Assembly (NCBI GenBank): GCA_963668185.1
Contig: OY764162.1
Location: 1,302,001 to 1,366,000, forward strand
Source: G963668185 sp963668185
Lineage (GTDB): Bacteria; Chloroflexota; Dehalococcoidia; Lucifugimonadales; G963668185
Direction: 5' to 3'
Length of the DNA: 64,000 bases
The position numbers and the translations under genes were made by a program. Under the pieces are notes generated by a model that saw only the letters and a list, made by a program, of their open reading frames with translations, was not told the DNA's origin and did not search any database. Positions 1-7,275 of this stretch are shown here, piece after piece. Within the stretch, counting starts at the first letter, position 1. Every line of letters starts with the position of its first letter.

Positions 1-1684
1 GCTTTTGGACCAGCAGGGTCTTCCCGACGCCCGTGGGGCCGAGGAACATGAACACGCCGACGGGCCGCTTCGGGTTCTTCAGCCCGGAGCGAGACCTGCG
101 GACTGCCTTAGAGACGAGCGTAATGGCCTCGTCCTGGCCGATCACCGTCTGGTGAAGCTCCTGCTCCATGTTCATCAGGCGCTCGGTCTCGGTGGTGGTC
201 AAGCGCGTTACCGGAATGCCGGTCCACATGCTGACGACTTCCGAGATGTCTTCGTCGGTCACCACGGCACCCTCGGACTCCATCTCCTGCTTCCAGTCGC
301 GCTCCTGTACTTCGAGCTTTTCGGCAAGGCCCGCCTCGCGTTCCTGGAGCTCGGCGGCGTGCTCGTACTGGCGGGACGAGATGGCTTCGTCCTTCTCCTT
401 CCGCAGACTATCCAGAGCCTTCGTCAGGTCCTTTACGGAGATGGGTGCGATGCTGCGATTGATGCGGACTCGCGACGCGGCTTCGTCTATGAGGTCGATC
501 GCCTTGTCCGGGAGGAAACGGTCCGAGATAAAGCGCGACGCCAGGTGGGCGGCGGCTGTCAGGGCCGTCTCGTCTATGTCAAGTTCGTGGTGCTCTTCGT
601 ACCTGCTCTTGATGCCGCGAAGTATCTCCACGGTCTCCTCTTCGCTGGGCTCTTCTACGCGCACAGGCTGGAACCGGCGCTCCAGCGCGGGGTCCCGCTC
701 CACGTACTTGCGGTAGTCGTCCAGAGTCGTGGCCCCGATGCACTGAAGCTCTCCGCGCGCCAGAGACGGCTTGAGAATGTTGGCGGCGTCCACGGCGCCC
801 TCGGCGGCGCCGGCTCCGACCATCGTGTGAATTTCGTCGATGAAGAGGACGCAATTGCCGGAGTTGCGTATTTCGTCCACCACCTTCTTGAGGCGCTCTT
901 CGAACTCGCCGCGGTACTTGGTGCCCGCAACGAGCGCGCCCATGTCAAGGGTGACAAGCCGCTTGCCCTGGAGGGTGGACGGGATTTCGTTGTTGGATAT
1001 GCGCTGGGCCAGCGCCTCGACGATGGCGGTCTTGCCGACGCCCGGCTCGCCGACCAGCACCGGGTTGTTCTTGGTCCGGCGGCTCAGTATCTGCGTGACG
1101 CGCTGTATCTCTTTCTCGCGGCCAACGGTGGGGTCAAGCTTGGCGGCGCCCGCAAGGGTGGTGAGATCGACGCCCAACTGGTCCAGGGTCGGCGTGCGGT
1201 TGGAGGAACGCGAACTGCTGCCACTCTGCGTCTGATGGACGGTCTGCGTCAGGATGCGGCTCGTCTCGCCCCTGACGGAGTCCAGGCTCACGCCGAGGCT
1301 CTCCAGGACACCGGCGGCCACGCCCTCTCCTTCCCGCATGAGGGCTATGAGGAGGTGCTCCGTGCCGATGTAATGGTGGTTGAGCCGCCTGGCCTCGTCC
1401 ACGGCGAGCTCGATGACCTTCTTGGCGCGGGGAGTCAGACCGATCTCGGAAGAGGTGGTCTTTTCGCCTCTGCCGATGATGAACTCTACCGCCGACCTGA
1501 CCTTATTCAGCTCTACGTTGAGGTTTGAAAGCACCCGGGCGGCGACGCCATCCGACTCCCGCACCAACCCCAGCAGGATGTGCTCCGTACTGATGTAGTT
1601 GTGGTTGAAGCGCTGGGCTTCTTCCTGAGCGAGAGAGAGGACTCTGCGCGCGCGTTCCGAGAACTTTTCAAACCTGCTTGCCAT
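1..1684 (-). CDS. clpC: ATP-dependent Clp protease ATPase subunit ClpC (3' end cut by window)
   Basis: This is an AAA+ unfoldase that feeds substrates to the ClpP protease in the cytoplasm. About 561 residues are visible from the ATG at 1684; the family usually has about 810-850, so the C-terminal third lies off the left edge. Two Clp_N repeats fill about residues 1-145, the second marked by the segment NHHYIGTEHLL. AAA1 has Walker A GEPGVGKT near residue 211 and Walker B VLFIDEIHT. A UVR-type helical segment (KEKDEAISSRQYEHAAEL) lies in the middle region, which separates ClpC from ClpA and ClpB. The AAA2 Walker A GPTGVGKT starts just before the edge. A GGAG sits about 8 bases before the ATG. 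It lies 45 bp downstream of rpsA on the same strand, so the two may be co-transcribed. Confidence 0.96.
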   Translation of the reverse strand, partial: MASRFEKFSERARRVLSLAQEEAQRFNHNYISTEHILLGLVRESDGVAARVLSNLNVELNKVRSAVEFIIGRGEKTTSSEIGLTPRAKKVIELAVDEARRLNHHYIGTEHLLIALMREGEGVAAGVLESLGVSLDSVRGETSRILTQTVHQTQSGSSSRSSNRTPTLDQLGVDLTTLAGAAKLDPTVGREKEIQRVTQILSRRTKNNPVLVGEPGVGKTAIVEALAQRISNNEIPSTLQGKRLVTLDMGALVAGTKYRGEFEERLKKVVDEIRNSGNCVLFIDEIHTMVGAGAAEGAVDAANILKPSLARGELQCIGATTLDDYRKYVERDPALERRFQPVRVEEPSEEETVEILRGIKSRYEEHHELDIDETALTAAAHLASRFISDRFLPDKAIDLIDEAASRVRINRSIAPISVKDLTKALDSLRKEKDEAISSRQYEHAAELQEREAGLAEKLEVQERDWKQEMESEGAVVTDEDISEVVSMWTGIPVTRLTTTETERLMNMEQELHQTVIGQDEAITLVSKAVRRSRSGLKNPKRPVGVFMFLGPTGVGKTLLVQK

Positions 1685-1729
1685 ATCTGAATATCTCCTA
1701 AGACGCAACCGCGTTCGAGCGGTATGCCG

Positions 1730-2941
1730 TTAACCGTACAGGCCCGCGTATGGGTCGTCTTCGGCCTGCCTGAGGCTCAGGCCCATCCGCCGCCGTTCAG
1801 GCTCGATGCGCAGTATCTTCAGTCTCACCTCGTCGCCCTCCTGCACGACGTCCCGAGGGTGCGCGATCCGCCTGTTCGCCAACTCAGAGATGTGAATCAG
1901 GCCCTCCACGGAACCCTCGATACGAGCGAAAGCGCCGAAGTTGGTCAGCTTGGTGACCACGCCATTCACCACGTCGTCCACGTGGAACCGTTCGTGGATG
2001 GTGTCCCACGGCTCAGGTTCGAGCCTTCTCAAGCTCAGAGCGATCTTTCTGTTCTCCGCGTCCACCTTCAGAACATAGACCTTGACCTCGTCTCCCACTT
2101 TGACCAGGTCGGAAGGGGAGCGAATGTTGTCCCAAGACATCTCCGAGATGTGCACGAGGCCATCGGCCCCGCCAAGATCGACGAATGCGCCGAAGTTGCT
2201 GACGCCCGTTACCCTGCCGGTACGAACCTCGCCGACCTGCAGTTCCTGGATCAGCTTGGCCTTCTCGGCCTCTCTGCGCTCGCGGGCAGCCTGTCTCTCA
2301 GAGAAGATCGCCCGGTTCCTTGGCCGGTTCACCTCGAGGACCTTCAGCTTGAGCTCTTCACCCACGAAGTCGTCGAAGGTCGGGCCGCCGCTCTCCCGGC
2401 TCTCTTCCGGCTCTGGTACAGAGTCCCCTTCGGAAGACGCCTCTTCCTCCGATTCCTGCCTGGCGGCAGAGAACACGTCCCTGGGTACGGTCACCAGCTG
2501 GGACATGGGCACAAAGCCCTGAACGCTTTCAACCTCAACGATAGCTCCGCCGCGGTTGAATCCCAGAATCCTGCCGTTGACGGTCTCACCGGCTTCCAGC
2601 AACGTCTCCAGCGTCTTCCAGCCGCGCTCCCCAACTGCCCGGTCGATGGAGAGAATGGCGGCCGACTCGCCTGACTCGGGGCGAATGACGTAGGCGACGA
2701 TCTGGTCGCCTACCTGCATGTTCCTGTACGCGTCGTCGCCGAGAGTGCGGGTCTCGCGCGGCGGGACGATGCCCTCCGCCTTGTGGCCAATGTTTACCAG
2801 GATGCCGTCCGGATCGGCGCGCATGACCATGCCCTCGACGATGTCCCCGCGCCTGAGGGGCTTGATGTCTTCAACGGAGTCGAGCAACTCCGCCATGTTC
2901 ATGTCTTGATTGGGGTCTGCGCCGCCCGGTTGGGAAGTCAC
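1730..2941 (-). CDS. rpsA: 30S ribosomal protein S1
   Basis: The 403-residue protein carries four S1 RNA-binding domains. Their starts are recognisable at GDIVEGMVMRADPDGILVNIG, at the GETVNGRILGFNRGGAIVEV segment, at VRTGRVTGVSNFGAFVDLGG and at VNGVVTKLTNFGAFARIEG. The motif GLVHISEM/GLIHISEL ends the last two. Four domains is the short form found in many non-proteobacterial phyla; Escherichia coli has six. S1 helps ribosomes bind mRNA. The start is a GTG at 2941. An ATG at 2902 (MNMAELL) is an alternative; neither has a strong Shine-Dalgarno site. A promoter-like pair lies just upstream at 2981-3010. clpC follows. Confidence 0.95.
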   Translation of the reverse strand: MTSQPGGADPNQDMNMAELLDSVEDIKPLRRGDIVEGMVMRADPDGILVNIGHKAEGIVPPRETRTLGDDAYRNMQVGDQIVAYVIRPESGESAAILSIDRAVGERGWKTLETLLEAGETVNGRILGFNRGGAIVEVESVQGFVPMSQLVTVPRDVFSAARQESEEEASSEGDSVPEPEESRESGGPTFDDFVGEELKLKVLEVNRPRNRAIFSERQAARERREAEKAKLIQELQVGEVRTGRVTGVSNFGAFVDLGGADGLVHISEMSWDNIRSPSDLVKVGDEVKVYVLKVDAENRKIALSLRRLEPEPWDTIHERFHVDDVVNGVVTKLTNFGAFARIEGSVEGLIHISELANRRIAHPRDVVQEGDEVRLKILRIEPERRRMGLSLRQAEDDPYAGLYG

Positions 2942-2980
2942 TTTTATCAGCCAGCGTCCAACTTTGATTGAGGTGGGGCC

Positions 2981-3010
2981 ATTATAGGTTCAGGCCAAAT
3001 ACAGTGTAAA
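2981..3010 (-). promoter_or_regulatory. Predicted sigma-70-type promoter of rpsA
   Basis: On the minus strand, a perfect TATAAT (-10, at 2981-2986) lies 18 bp from TTTACA (-35, at 3005-3010). This predicts a leader of about 30 nt before the rpsA GTG. Identified by motif only. Confidence 0.6.
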
Positions 3011-3063
3011 GGCAAATCAGGCTCATCGCGAACGAAACGGGGCCGATCCTAAAGAAAAAGCCC

Positions 3064-3179
3064 CCTGGCAGTGGCCTATTGTCCCACACCGTCGCCAGTG
3101 CAGTATCGTCGGCGCTGAAGCGTTTCACTGCCGTGTTCGGAATGGGGACGGGTGGGACCGCTTCGCTTGAACCACCAAG
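3064..3179 (-). rRNA. rrf: 5S ribosomal RNA
   Basis: The minus strand reads as a 5S rRNA of about 116 nt. It has the conserved loop segment CCCATTCCGAACACGG. Its ends pair as a terminal helix: 5' CTTGGTGGT with 3' ACTGCCAGG, nine pairs including G-U. No 23S, 16S or tRNA gene lies beside it; the neighbours are rpsA and an oligopeptide-transport ATPase. The gene therefore appears to be a free-standing transcription unit. Ends are placed from the helix and may be off by a few bases. Confidence 0.93.
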
Positions 3180-3199
3180 GGACTCTGTTTTCAGAGGTT

Positions 3200-3229
3200 A
3201 TTCTGACGAACCCGGAGTGCGAAAGTCAA
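3200..3229 (-). promoter_or_regulatory. Predicted promoter of the 5S rRNA gene
   Basis: On the minus strand TTGACT (-35, 3224-3229) and CAGAAT (-10, 3200-3205) are 18 bp apart, placing transcription start about 13 nt before the mature 5S end. Between them lies a small hairpin, CTCTG-TTTT-CAGAG (3184-3197), which may be a processing signal. Supported by motif match and position only. Confidence 0.5.
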
Positions 3230-3230
3230 G

Positions 3231-3333
3231 TCATGGTTCGACAAGTTCACCACGAACGGGCGGATGGATTCCCGCCTGCGCGGGAATGACGGCGGCAGCG
3301 CGGTCATGGTTCGACAAGTTCACCACGAACGGG
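3231..3333. repeat. Intergenic repeat cluster (A-like, C/dRS3-like, A-like)
   Basis: Two copies of an A-family variant (TCATGGTTCGACAAGTTCAC followed by CACGAACGGG) at 3231-3260 and 3304-3333 flank a C-family palindrome, ATTCCCGCCTGCGCGGGAAT, at 3268-3287. The C element fits the neisserial dRS3 pattern ATTCCC-N8-GGGAAT exactly. The cluster fills the gap between the 5S promoter and the transporter gene. No gene is seen from 3180 to 3494. Confidence 0.85.
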
Positions 3334-3494
3334 TCGACAGGCTCATCAAGCGGGTTTGAGTTTGATCGGGGCTTCCATTAGAATGACCGCCATTCCGAAG
3401 TTGGGAGTCGGATTCGCTGGCTCTGGCCTGGCCGGTGAGTTGATCGAGCGGCTCAACGTGTTCAGCCCGGCTGCAATCCTCGGAGGGAGAATCG

Positions 3495-4523
3495 ATGACT
3501 TCAGAGACTGCGGACAGCAGACCCGTAATCGAAGTTAAGGACCTCAAGACTCATTTCTTCACCCGCGACGGAGTGGTGAAGGCGGTGGACGGCATCTCGT
3601 ACGAGATCGCGGAAGGCGAGGTCGTAGGCATTGTCGGCGAGTCGGGCTGCGGCAAGAGCGTAAGCGCGCTTTCCGTCATGCGGCTCGTCGCCGATCCGCC
3701 GGGCAAGATCGTCGACGGAGAGATCATCTTCGAAGGCGAGGACCTTCTTGCCATGGACGACGCCGAGATGCGCAACATCCGCGGCAACCGGATCGGCATG
3801 GTGTTCCAGGAGCCCATGACCTCCCTCAACCCTGTATTGACGATTGGCAGGCAGTTGACGGAGACGATAGAGCTTCACCAGGAGCTTCAGCACGAGCAGG
3901 CACTGGCGCGCGCCGCCGAACTGCTGTCCCTTGTGGGTATCCCGGACGCCAGGAACCGGCTGGACGACTATCCCCACCAGTTCAGCGGCGGCATGAGGCA
4001 GAGGGTGATGATCGCGATGGCGCTCAGCTGCAACCCCAAGCTGATCCTCGCGGACGAGCCGACCACGGCGCTGGACGTGACGATCCAGGCCCAGATCCTG
4101 GAGTTGATGCGAGACCTCGCGGAGGAGTTCGGGACCGCGCTGGTGATCATCACGCACAACCTTGGCGTGGTCGCCCGCTACGCCCAGCGAGTCATCGTGA
4201 TGTACGCGGGCAAGATCATCGAGGTTGGCTCCGCCAGGCAGATATATGAAGACCCGAGGCACCCTTACACGCTGGGGCTGTTGGGTTCCGTCCCCAGGCT
4301 GGACGAAGAACGGGTGGAGAGGCTGGAGACGATCGAGGGGCTGCCGCCGGACCTGATCGACATGCCGGACCGCTGCTCGTTCGCTCCGCGGTGCAGGTTC
4401 GCGACGGAGCAGTGCTGGCAGCAGGCGCCTGAACTTGAAACGTACGAAGAGGGCCACACGTCGGCGTGCTGGCGGTTCTCGGAACTTGGCGAGTTGGCGG
4501 ACTCGATTCGGTCGGAAAGTTAG
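3495..4523 (+). CDS. oppD: Oligopeptide/dipeptide ABC transporter ATP-binding protein (OppD/DppD type)
   Basis: This 342-residue ATPase would power peptide (or nickel or sugar) import at the membrane. It shows Walker A GESGCGKS, Q-loop VFQEPMTSLNP, signature FSGGMRQR, Walker B LILADEPTTALD and the switch histidine in IITHNLGVV. The C-terminal oligopeptide-transporter extension has the cysteine pattern CSFAPRCRFATEQC. A GGAGG lies 8 bases before the ATG. The partner ATPase follows after 10 bp. The permease and solute-binding genes of a complete importer are not in the window, so substrate is unknown. Confidence 0.93.
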   Translation: MTSETADSRPVIEVKDLKTHFFTRDGVVKAVDGISYEIAEGEVVGIVGESGCGKSVSALSVMRLVADPPGKIVDGEIIFEGEDLLAMDDAEMRNIRGNRIGMVFQEPMTSLNPVLTIGRQLTETIELHQELQHEQALARAAELLSLVGIPDARNRLDDYPHQFSGGMRQRVMIAMALSCNPKLILADEPTTALDVTIQAQILELMRDLAEEFGTALVIITHNLGVVARYAQRVIVMYAGKIIEVGSARQIYEDPRHPYTLGLLGSVPRLDEERVERLETIEGLPPDLIDMPDRCSFAPRCRFATEQCWQQAPELETYEEGHTSACWRFSELGELADSIRSES

Positions 4524-4533
4524 GAGGAAGGTC

Positions 4534-5589
4534 ATGACCCAGGACCAGAGCGCGAACGGCGCGGGCGCCAACGGCACAGGCGACTTGCTGCTGGAAGTGC
4601 AGAACATGAAGGTGTACTTCCCGGTAACGTCCGGCATCGTCTTCCAACGGCAGATCGGCGAAGTGAAGGCGGTTGACAACGTCTCCTTCAACATCATGAA
4701 GGGCGAGACGCTGGGCCTTGTGGGCGAGTCCGGCTGCGGAAAGACCACGACGGGCCGCGGAGTGCTACAGCTTACGAAGCCGACGGAGGGCAAGGTGATC
4801 TTTGAGGGCAAAGAGCTCACGGAGATGTCCACCGGCGACCTGCGGGCGATGCGGCGCAGGATGCAGATCATCTTCCAGGACCCGTACGGCTCCCTCAATC
4901 CACGGATGACCTGCGGAGACATCGTCGGCGAGCCGCTCAGGATCCATAAGCTGACGAAGGGAAGAGGCGAGTACCGCGACAGGGTCGCGGAGCTTCTCAC
5001 CATCGTGGGCCTGAACCCGTACATGGCAGACCGCTATCCTCACGAGTTCAGCGGCGGGCAGAGGCAGCGAATCGGCGTGGCACGCGCGCTTGCCGTGAAT
5101 CCAAGCTTCATCGTGTGCGACGAGCCGGTGTCCGCGCTGGACGTGTCGATTCAGGCGCAGGTCATCAACCTGCTCGAAGAGCTTCAGGACCAGTTCGGCC
5201 TTACGTACCTGTTCATCGCTCACGACCTGTCCGTGGTGCGCCACATCAGCGACAGGATCGCGGTGATGTACCTGGGCCACATCGTAGAGATCGCGGACCG
5301 GCTGGAGTTGTACGAGAACCCGCTTCATCCGTACACGCAGGCGCTGCTTTCCGCGGTGCCGATCCCGGACCCGGCGCTGGAGCAGCAGCGCGAGCGAATC
5401 ATCCTGGAGGGCGACGTGCCCAGCCCGCTCAATCCGCCGGCGGGCTGCGTGTTCCACACCCGCTGCCCGAGCATGATTGAGGACTGCAGGGAAGGGGTGC
5501 CGGACCTGCGGGAGGTCAGCCCGAACCACTGGGTGGCGTGCATACGGACCGAGGGATACGCGGACGCTCCTAGCATAATGCACGCCTAG
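4534..5589 (+). CDS. oppF: Oligopeptide/dipeptide ABC transporter ATP-binding protein (OppF/DppF type)
   Basis: The second ATPase of the pair has 351 residues. Motifs are Walker A GESGCGKTTT, Q-loop IFQDPYGSLNP, signature EFSGGQRQRIG, Walker B FIVCDEPVSALD and H-loop IAHDLSVV, then a C-terminal extension with CVFHTRCPSMIEDC. The start at 4534 is preferred because AGGAGG precedes it by 6-7 bases; an upstream in-frame start would overlap oppD by almost 90 bp. The reading frame ends 50 bp before the signal-peptidase-like gene. It should form a heterodimer with the upstream ATPase. Confidence 0.93.
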   Translation: MTQDQSANGAGANGTGDLLLEVQNMKVYFPVTSGIVFQRQIGEVKAVDNVSFNIMKGETLGLVGESGCGKTTTGRGVLQLTKPTEGKVIFEGKELTEMSTGDLRAMRRRMQIIFQDPYGSLNPRMTCGDIVGEPLRIHKLTKGRGEYRDRVAELLTIVGLNPYMADRYPHEFSGGQRQRIGVARALAVNPSFIVCDEPVSALDVSIQAQVINLLEELQDQFGLTYLFIAHDLSVVRHISDRIAVMYLGHIVEIADRLELYENPLHPYTQALLSAVPIPDPALEQQRERIILEGDVPSPLNPPAGCVFHTRCPSMIEDCREGVPDLREVSPNHWVACIRTEGYADAPSIMHA

Positions 5590-5638
5590 CGGCAGTCCGA
5601 CGCTCGGCCTTCGAATCTACGCGGTCTCCAATCGCAGC

Positions 5639-6043
5639 ATGGAGCCGGGCCTTCGGGCCGGGCAGTGGCTGCTCTTTCGCCGGTTGGCTCCCAGGCGCGC
5701 GCCCGCACGCGGCGATGTCGTAGTGTTCGAGTTACCGAACGAGGACGAGCATCGCTTAAAGCGCGTGATCGGAGTCCCCGGCGACCGACTGAAGGCCGAA
5801 GACGGCCTGCTGTTCCTGAACGGCGAACGGCTGGCGGAGCCGTACCTGCTCGGCGCCCCGTCGATACCCGGCCTAGACGAGCGATGGGAGTTGATTCTGG
5901 GCGCTGCCGAATACTTCGTCATGGGCGACAACCGCGTTCGTAGCGCGGACAGCCGGCGCTTCGGGCCGGTACGCCGGGAAGCGATTGGGGGCAGGGCTTT
6001 GGCACGAGTGTGGCCGCCCAGCGCGATTGGGGGCGTGGGGTGA
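5639..6043 (+). CDS. Signal peptidase I-like protein (S26 family), start uncertain
   Basis: The product resembles the soluble catalytic part of signal peptidase I. It has the Ser-box remnant MEPGLRAG, the catalytic-lysine box RLKRVIGVPGD and the box GDNRVRSADSRRFGPV. No membrane anchor is seen and the length (134 residues) is about half that of a full enzyme. The codon just before the first ATG encodes serine, so the true Ser-Met-x-Pro motif begins one codon upstream of the annotated start. The frame is open back to a TAA at 5576, yet it contains no ATG, GTG, TTG or CTG. Translation may begin at a rare codon, by coupling or frameshift from oppF, or the gene may be damaged. Confidence 0.7.
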   Translation: MEPGLRAGQWLLFRRLAPRRAPARGDVVVFELPNEDEHRLKRVIGVPGDRLKAEDGLLFLNGERLAEPYLLGAPSIPGLDERWELILGAAEYFVMGDNRVRSADSRRFGPVRREAIGGRALARVWPPSAIGGVG

Positions 6044-6050
6044 GGGCAGG

Positions 6051-6122
6051 CCCTTCGACAGGCTCAGGGCGAACGGTGAGGGGAGACCCCATCCTAACCT
6101 TCCCCAGCAGACTGGGGAAGGG
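6051..6122. repeat. Repeat A followed by repeat B
   Basis: An A element (core CCTTCGACAGGCTCAGGGCG) occupies 6051-6076. A B palindrome (core TTCCCCAGCAGACTGGGGAA) occupies 6087-6122. They fill the space between convergent genes and could act as a bidirectional terminator in RNA, though no U-tract follows. Confidence 0.85.
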
Positions 6123-6166
6123 ATAGTCAAGATACAAGGGCGAACGGGTTTCTTCTTGGGCGTCTT

Positions 6167-7150
6167 CTAGGTTTCGCCGGACAGCCAACGGGCGGCGTCT
6201 TTGGCGAAGTACGTGATGAGGATGTCCGCGCCGGCCCGCTTGATCGACGTGAGCATCTCCAATGCTGCCGTCCTCTCCTCCAGCCACTCGTTGGCCGACG
6301 CGGCCTTGAGCATGGAGTACTCGCCGCTCACGTTGTAGGCGGCGACGGGGGCGGCGAACCTGTCCCGGGCCGCGGCGATGACGTCCAGATAGGCGAGGGC
6401 GGGCTTCACCATGACGATGTCCGCGCCCTCTTCGAGGTCCTGGGCTATCTCGATCATCGCCTGCCGGACGTTGGCGGAGTCCATCTGGTAGCCGCGCCGG
6501 TCTCCGAACTGAGGCGTGGACTCGGCGGCTGCCCTGAAGGGGCCGTAGAAGGCGGAGGCGTACTTGGCCGAGTAGCCCATAATCGGCAGATCCGCAAAGC
6601 CGCAATCGTCAAGCGCGCTTCGGATCGCGCCGACCTGGCCATCCATCATGGCGGAAGGGGCGACGATGTCGACTCCGGCCTCAGCCTGGGCTACGGCGGC
6701 GCGGGCTAGTAGATCCAGGGTGTCGTCGTTGTCCACGTGACCGTTGTTGAGAACGCCGCAGTGGCCGTGGTCGGTGTACTCGCATAGGCAGACGTCGCCG
6801 ATCACCGCCATTTCGGGAACGGCGTCCTTGATCGTCCGAATCGCGTTCTGGACGATGCCGTCCGGCGCGTAGGCCTCCGAGCCCACGCCGTCCTTTGACG
6901 CCGGTATGCCGAAGAGCAGCAACGCCGGGACGCCCAACTCGAACGCGTCCCTGGCCTCGAGCTTCAGTACGTCAAGGGAGATCTGGTACTGGCCGGGCAT
7001 GGGATCGATCTCGCGGCGTACTCCCGTGCCGTGAGTTACGAACAACGGGTACACGAAATCGCGAACCGACAGGCGAGTCTCGCGGGCCAGCGCGCGCAGG
7101 GCCGGGTTTTCCCTGAGACGCCTCAGGCGATTCGCCGGGAAGCTGCTCAT
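6167..7150 (-). CDS. hemB: Delta-aminolevulinic acid dehydratase (porphobilinogen synthase)
   Basis: This enzyme condenses two aminolevulinate molecules to porphobilinogen, the first common pyrrole of tetrapyrroles. The 327-residue length is normal. Both Schiff-base lysines are in context: MGYSAKYASAFYGPFR and VMVKPALAYLD. The metal site CLCEYTDHGHCG carries three cysteines, so the enzyme is predicted to be the zinc type. It begins at an ATG at 7150. It is the last gene of the minus-strand tetrapyrrole cluster, 125 bp after cobA-hemD, with a B repeat in between. Confidence 0.97.
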   Translation of the reverse strand: MSSFPANRLRRLRENPALRALARETRLSVRDFVYPLFVTHGTGVRREIDPMPGQYQISLDVLKLEARDAFELGVPALLLFGIPASKDGVGSEAYAPDGIVQNAIRTIKDAVPEMAVIGDVCLCEYTDHGHCGVLNNGHVDNDDTLDLLARAAVAQAEAGVDIVAPSAMMDGQVGAIRSALDDCGFADLPIMGYSAKYASAFYGPFRAAAESTPQFGDRRGYQMDSANVRQAMIEIAQDLEEGADIVMVKPALAYLDVIAAARDRFAAPVAAYNVSGEYSMLKAASANEWLEERTAALEMLTSIKRAGADILITYFAKDAARWLSGET

Positions 7151-7205
7151 GTACGTCTCCTATATTCCGAATCAGATGGAGCGCGCCGGTCTGCCGACGC
7201 TTCTA

Positions 7206-7242
7206 CCCCATCCCAACCTTCCCCAGCAGACTGGGGAAGGGG
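7206..7242. repeat. Repeat B between hemB and cobA-hemD
   Basis: A complete B palindrome lies in the 125-bp gap inside the tetrapyrrole operon. Its RNA would form a stable hairpin between the two reading frames. Confidence 0.85.
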
Positions 7243-7275
7243 TCAGAGATATTCACCAACTCTGAGCAGTAACAT

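Noticed and set aside
5..1528. Long open frame on the plus strand across the clpC region
   Set aside because: It is the antisense shadow of clpC; the minus strand shows complete AAA+ motifs and a ribosome site, the plus-strand product resembles nothing.
3501..5024. 507-codon minus-strand frame over the two transporter ATPase genes
   Set aside because: Both plus-strand genes have full ABC motifs; the reverse frame is a product of high GC and codon bias.
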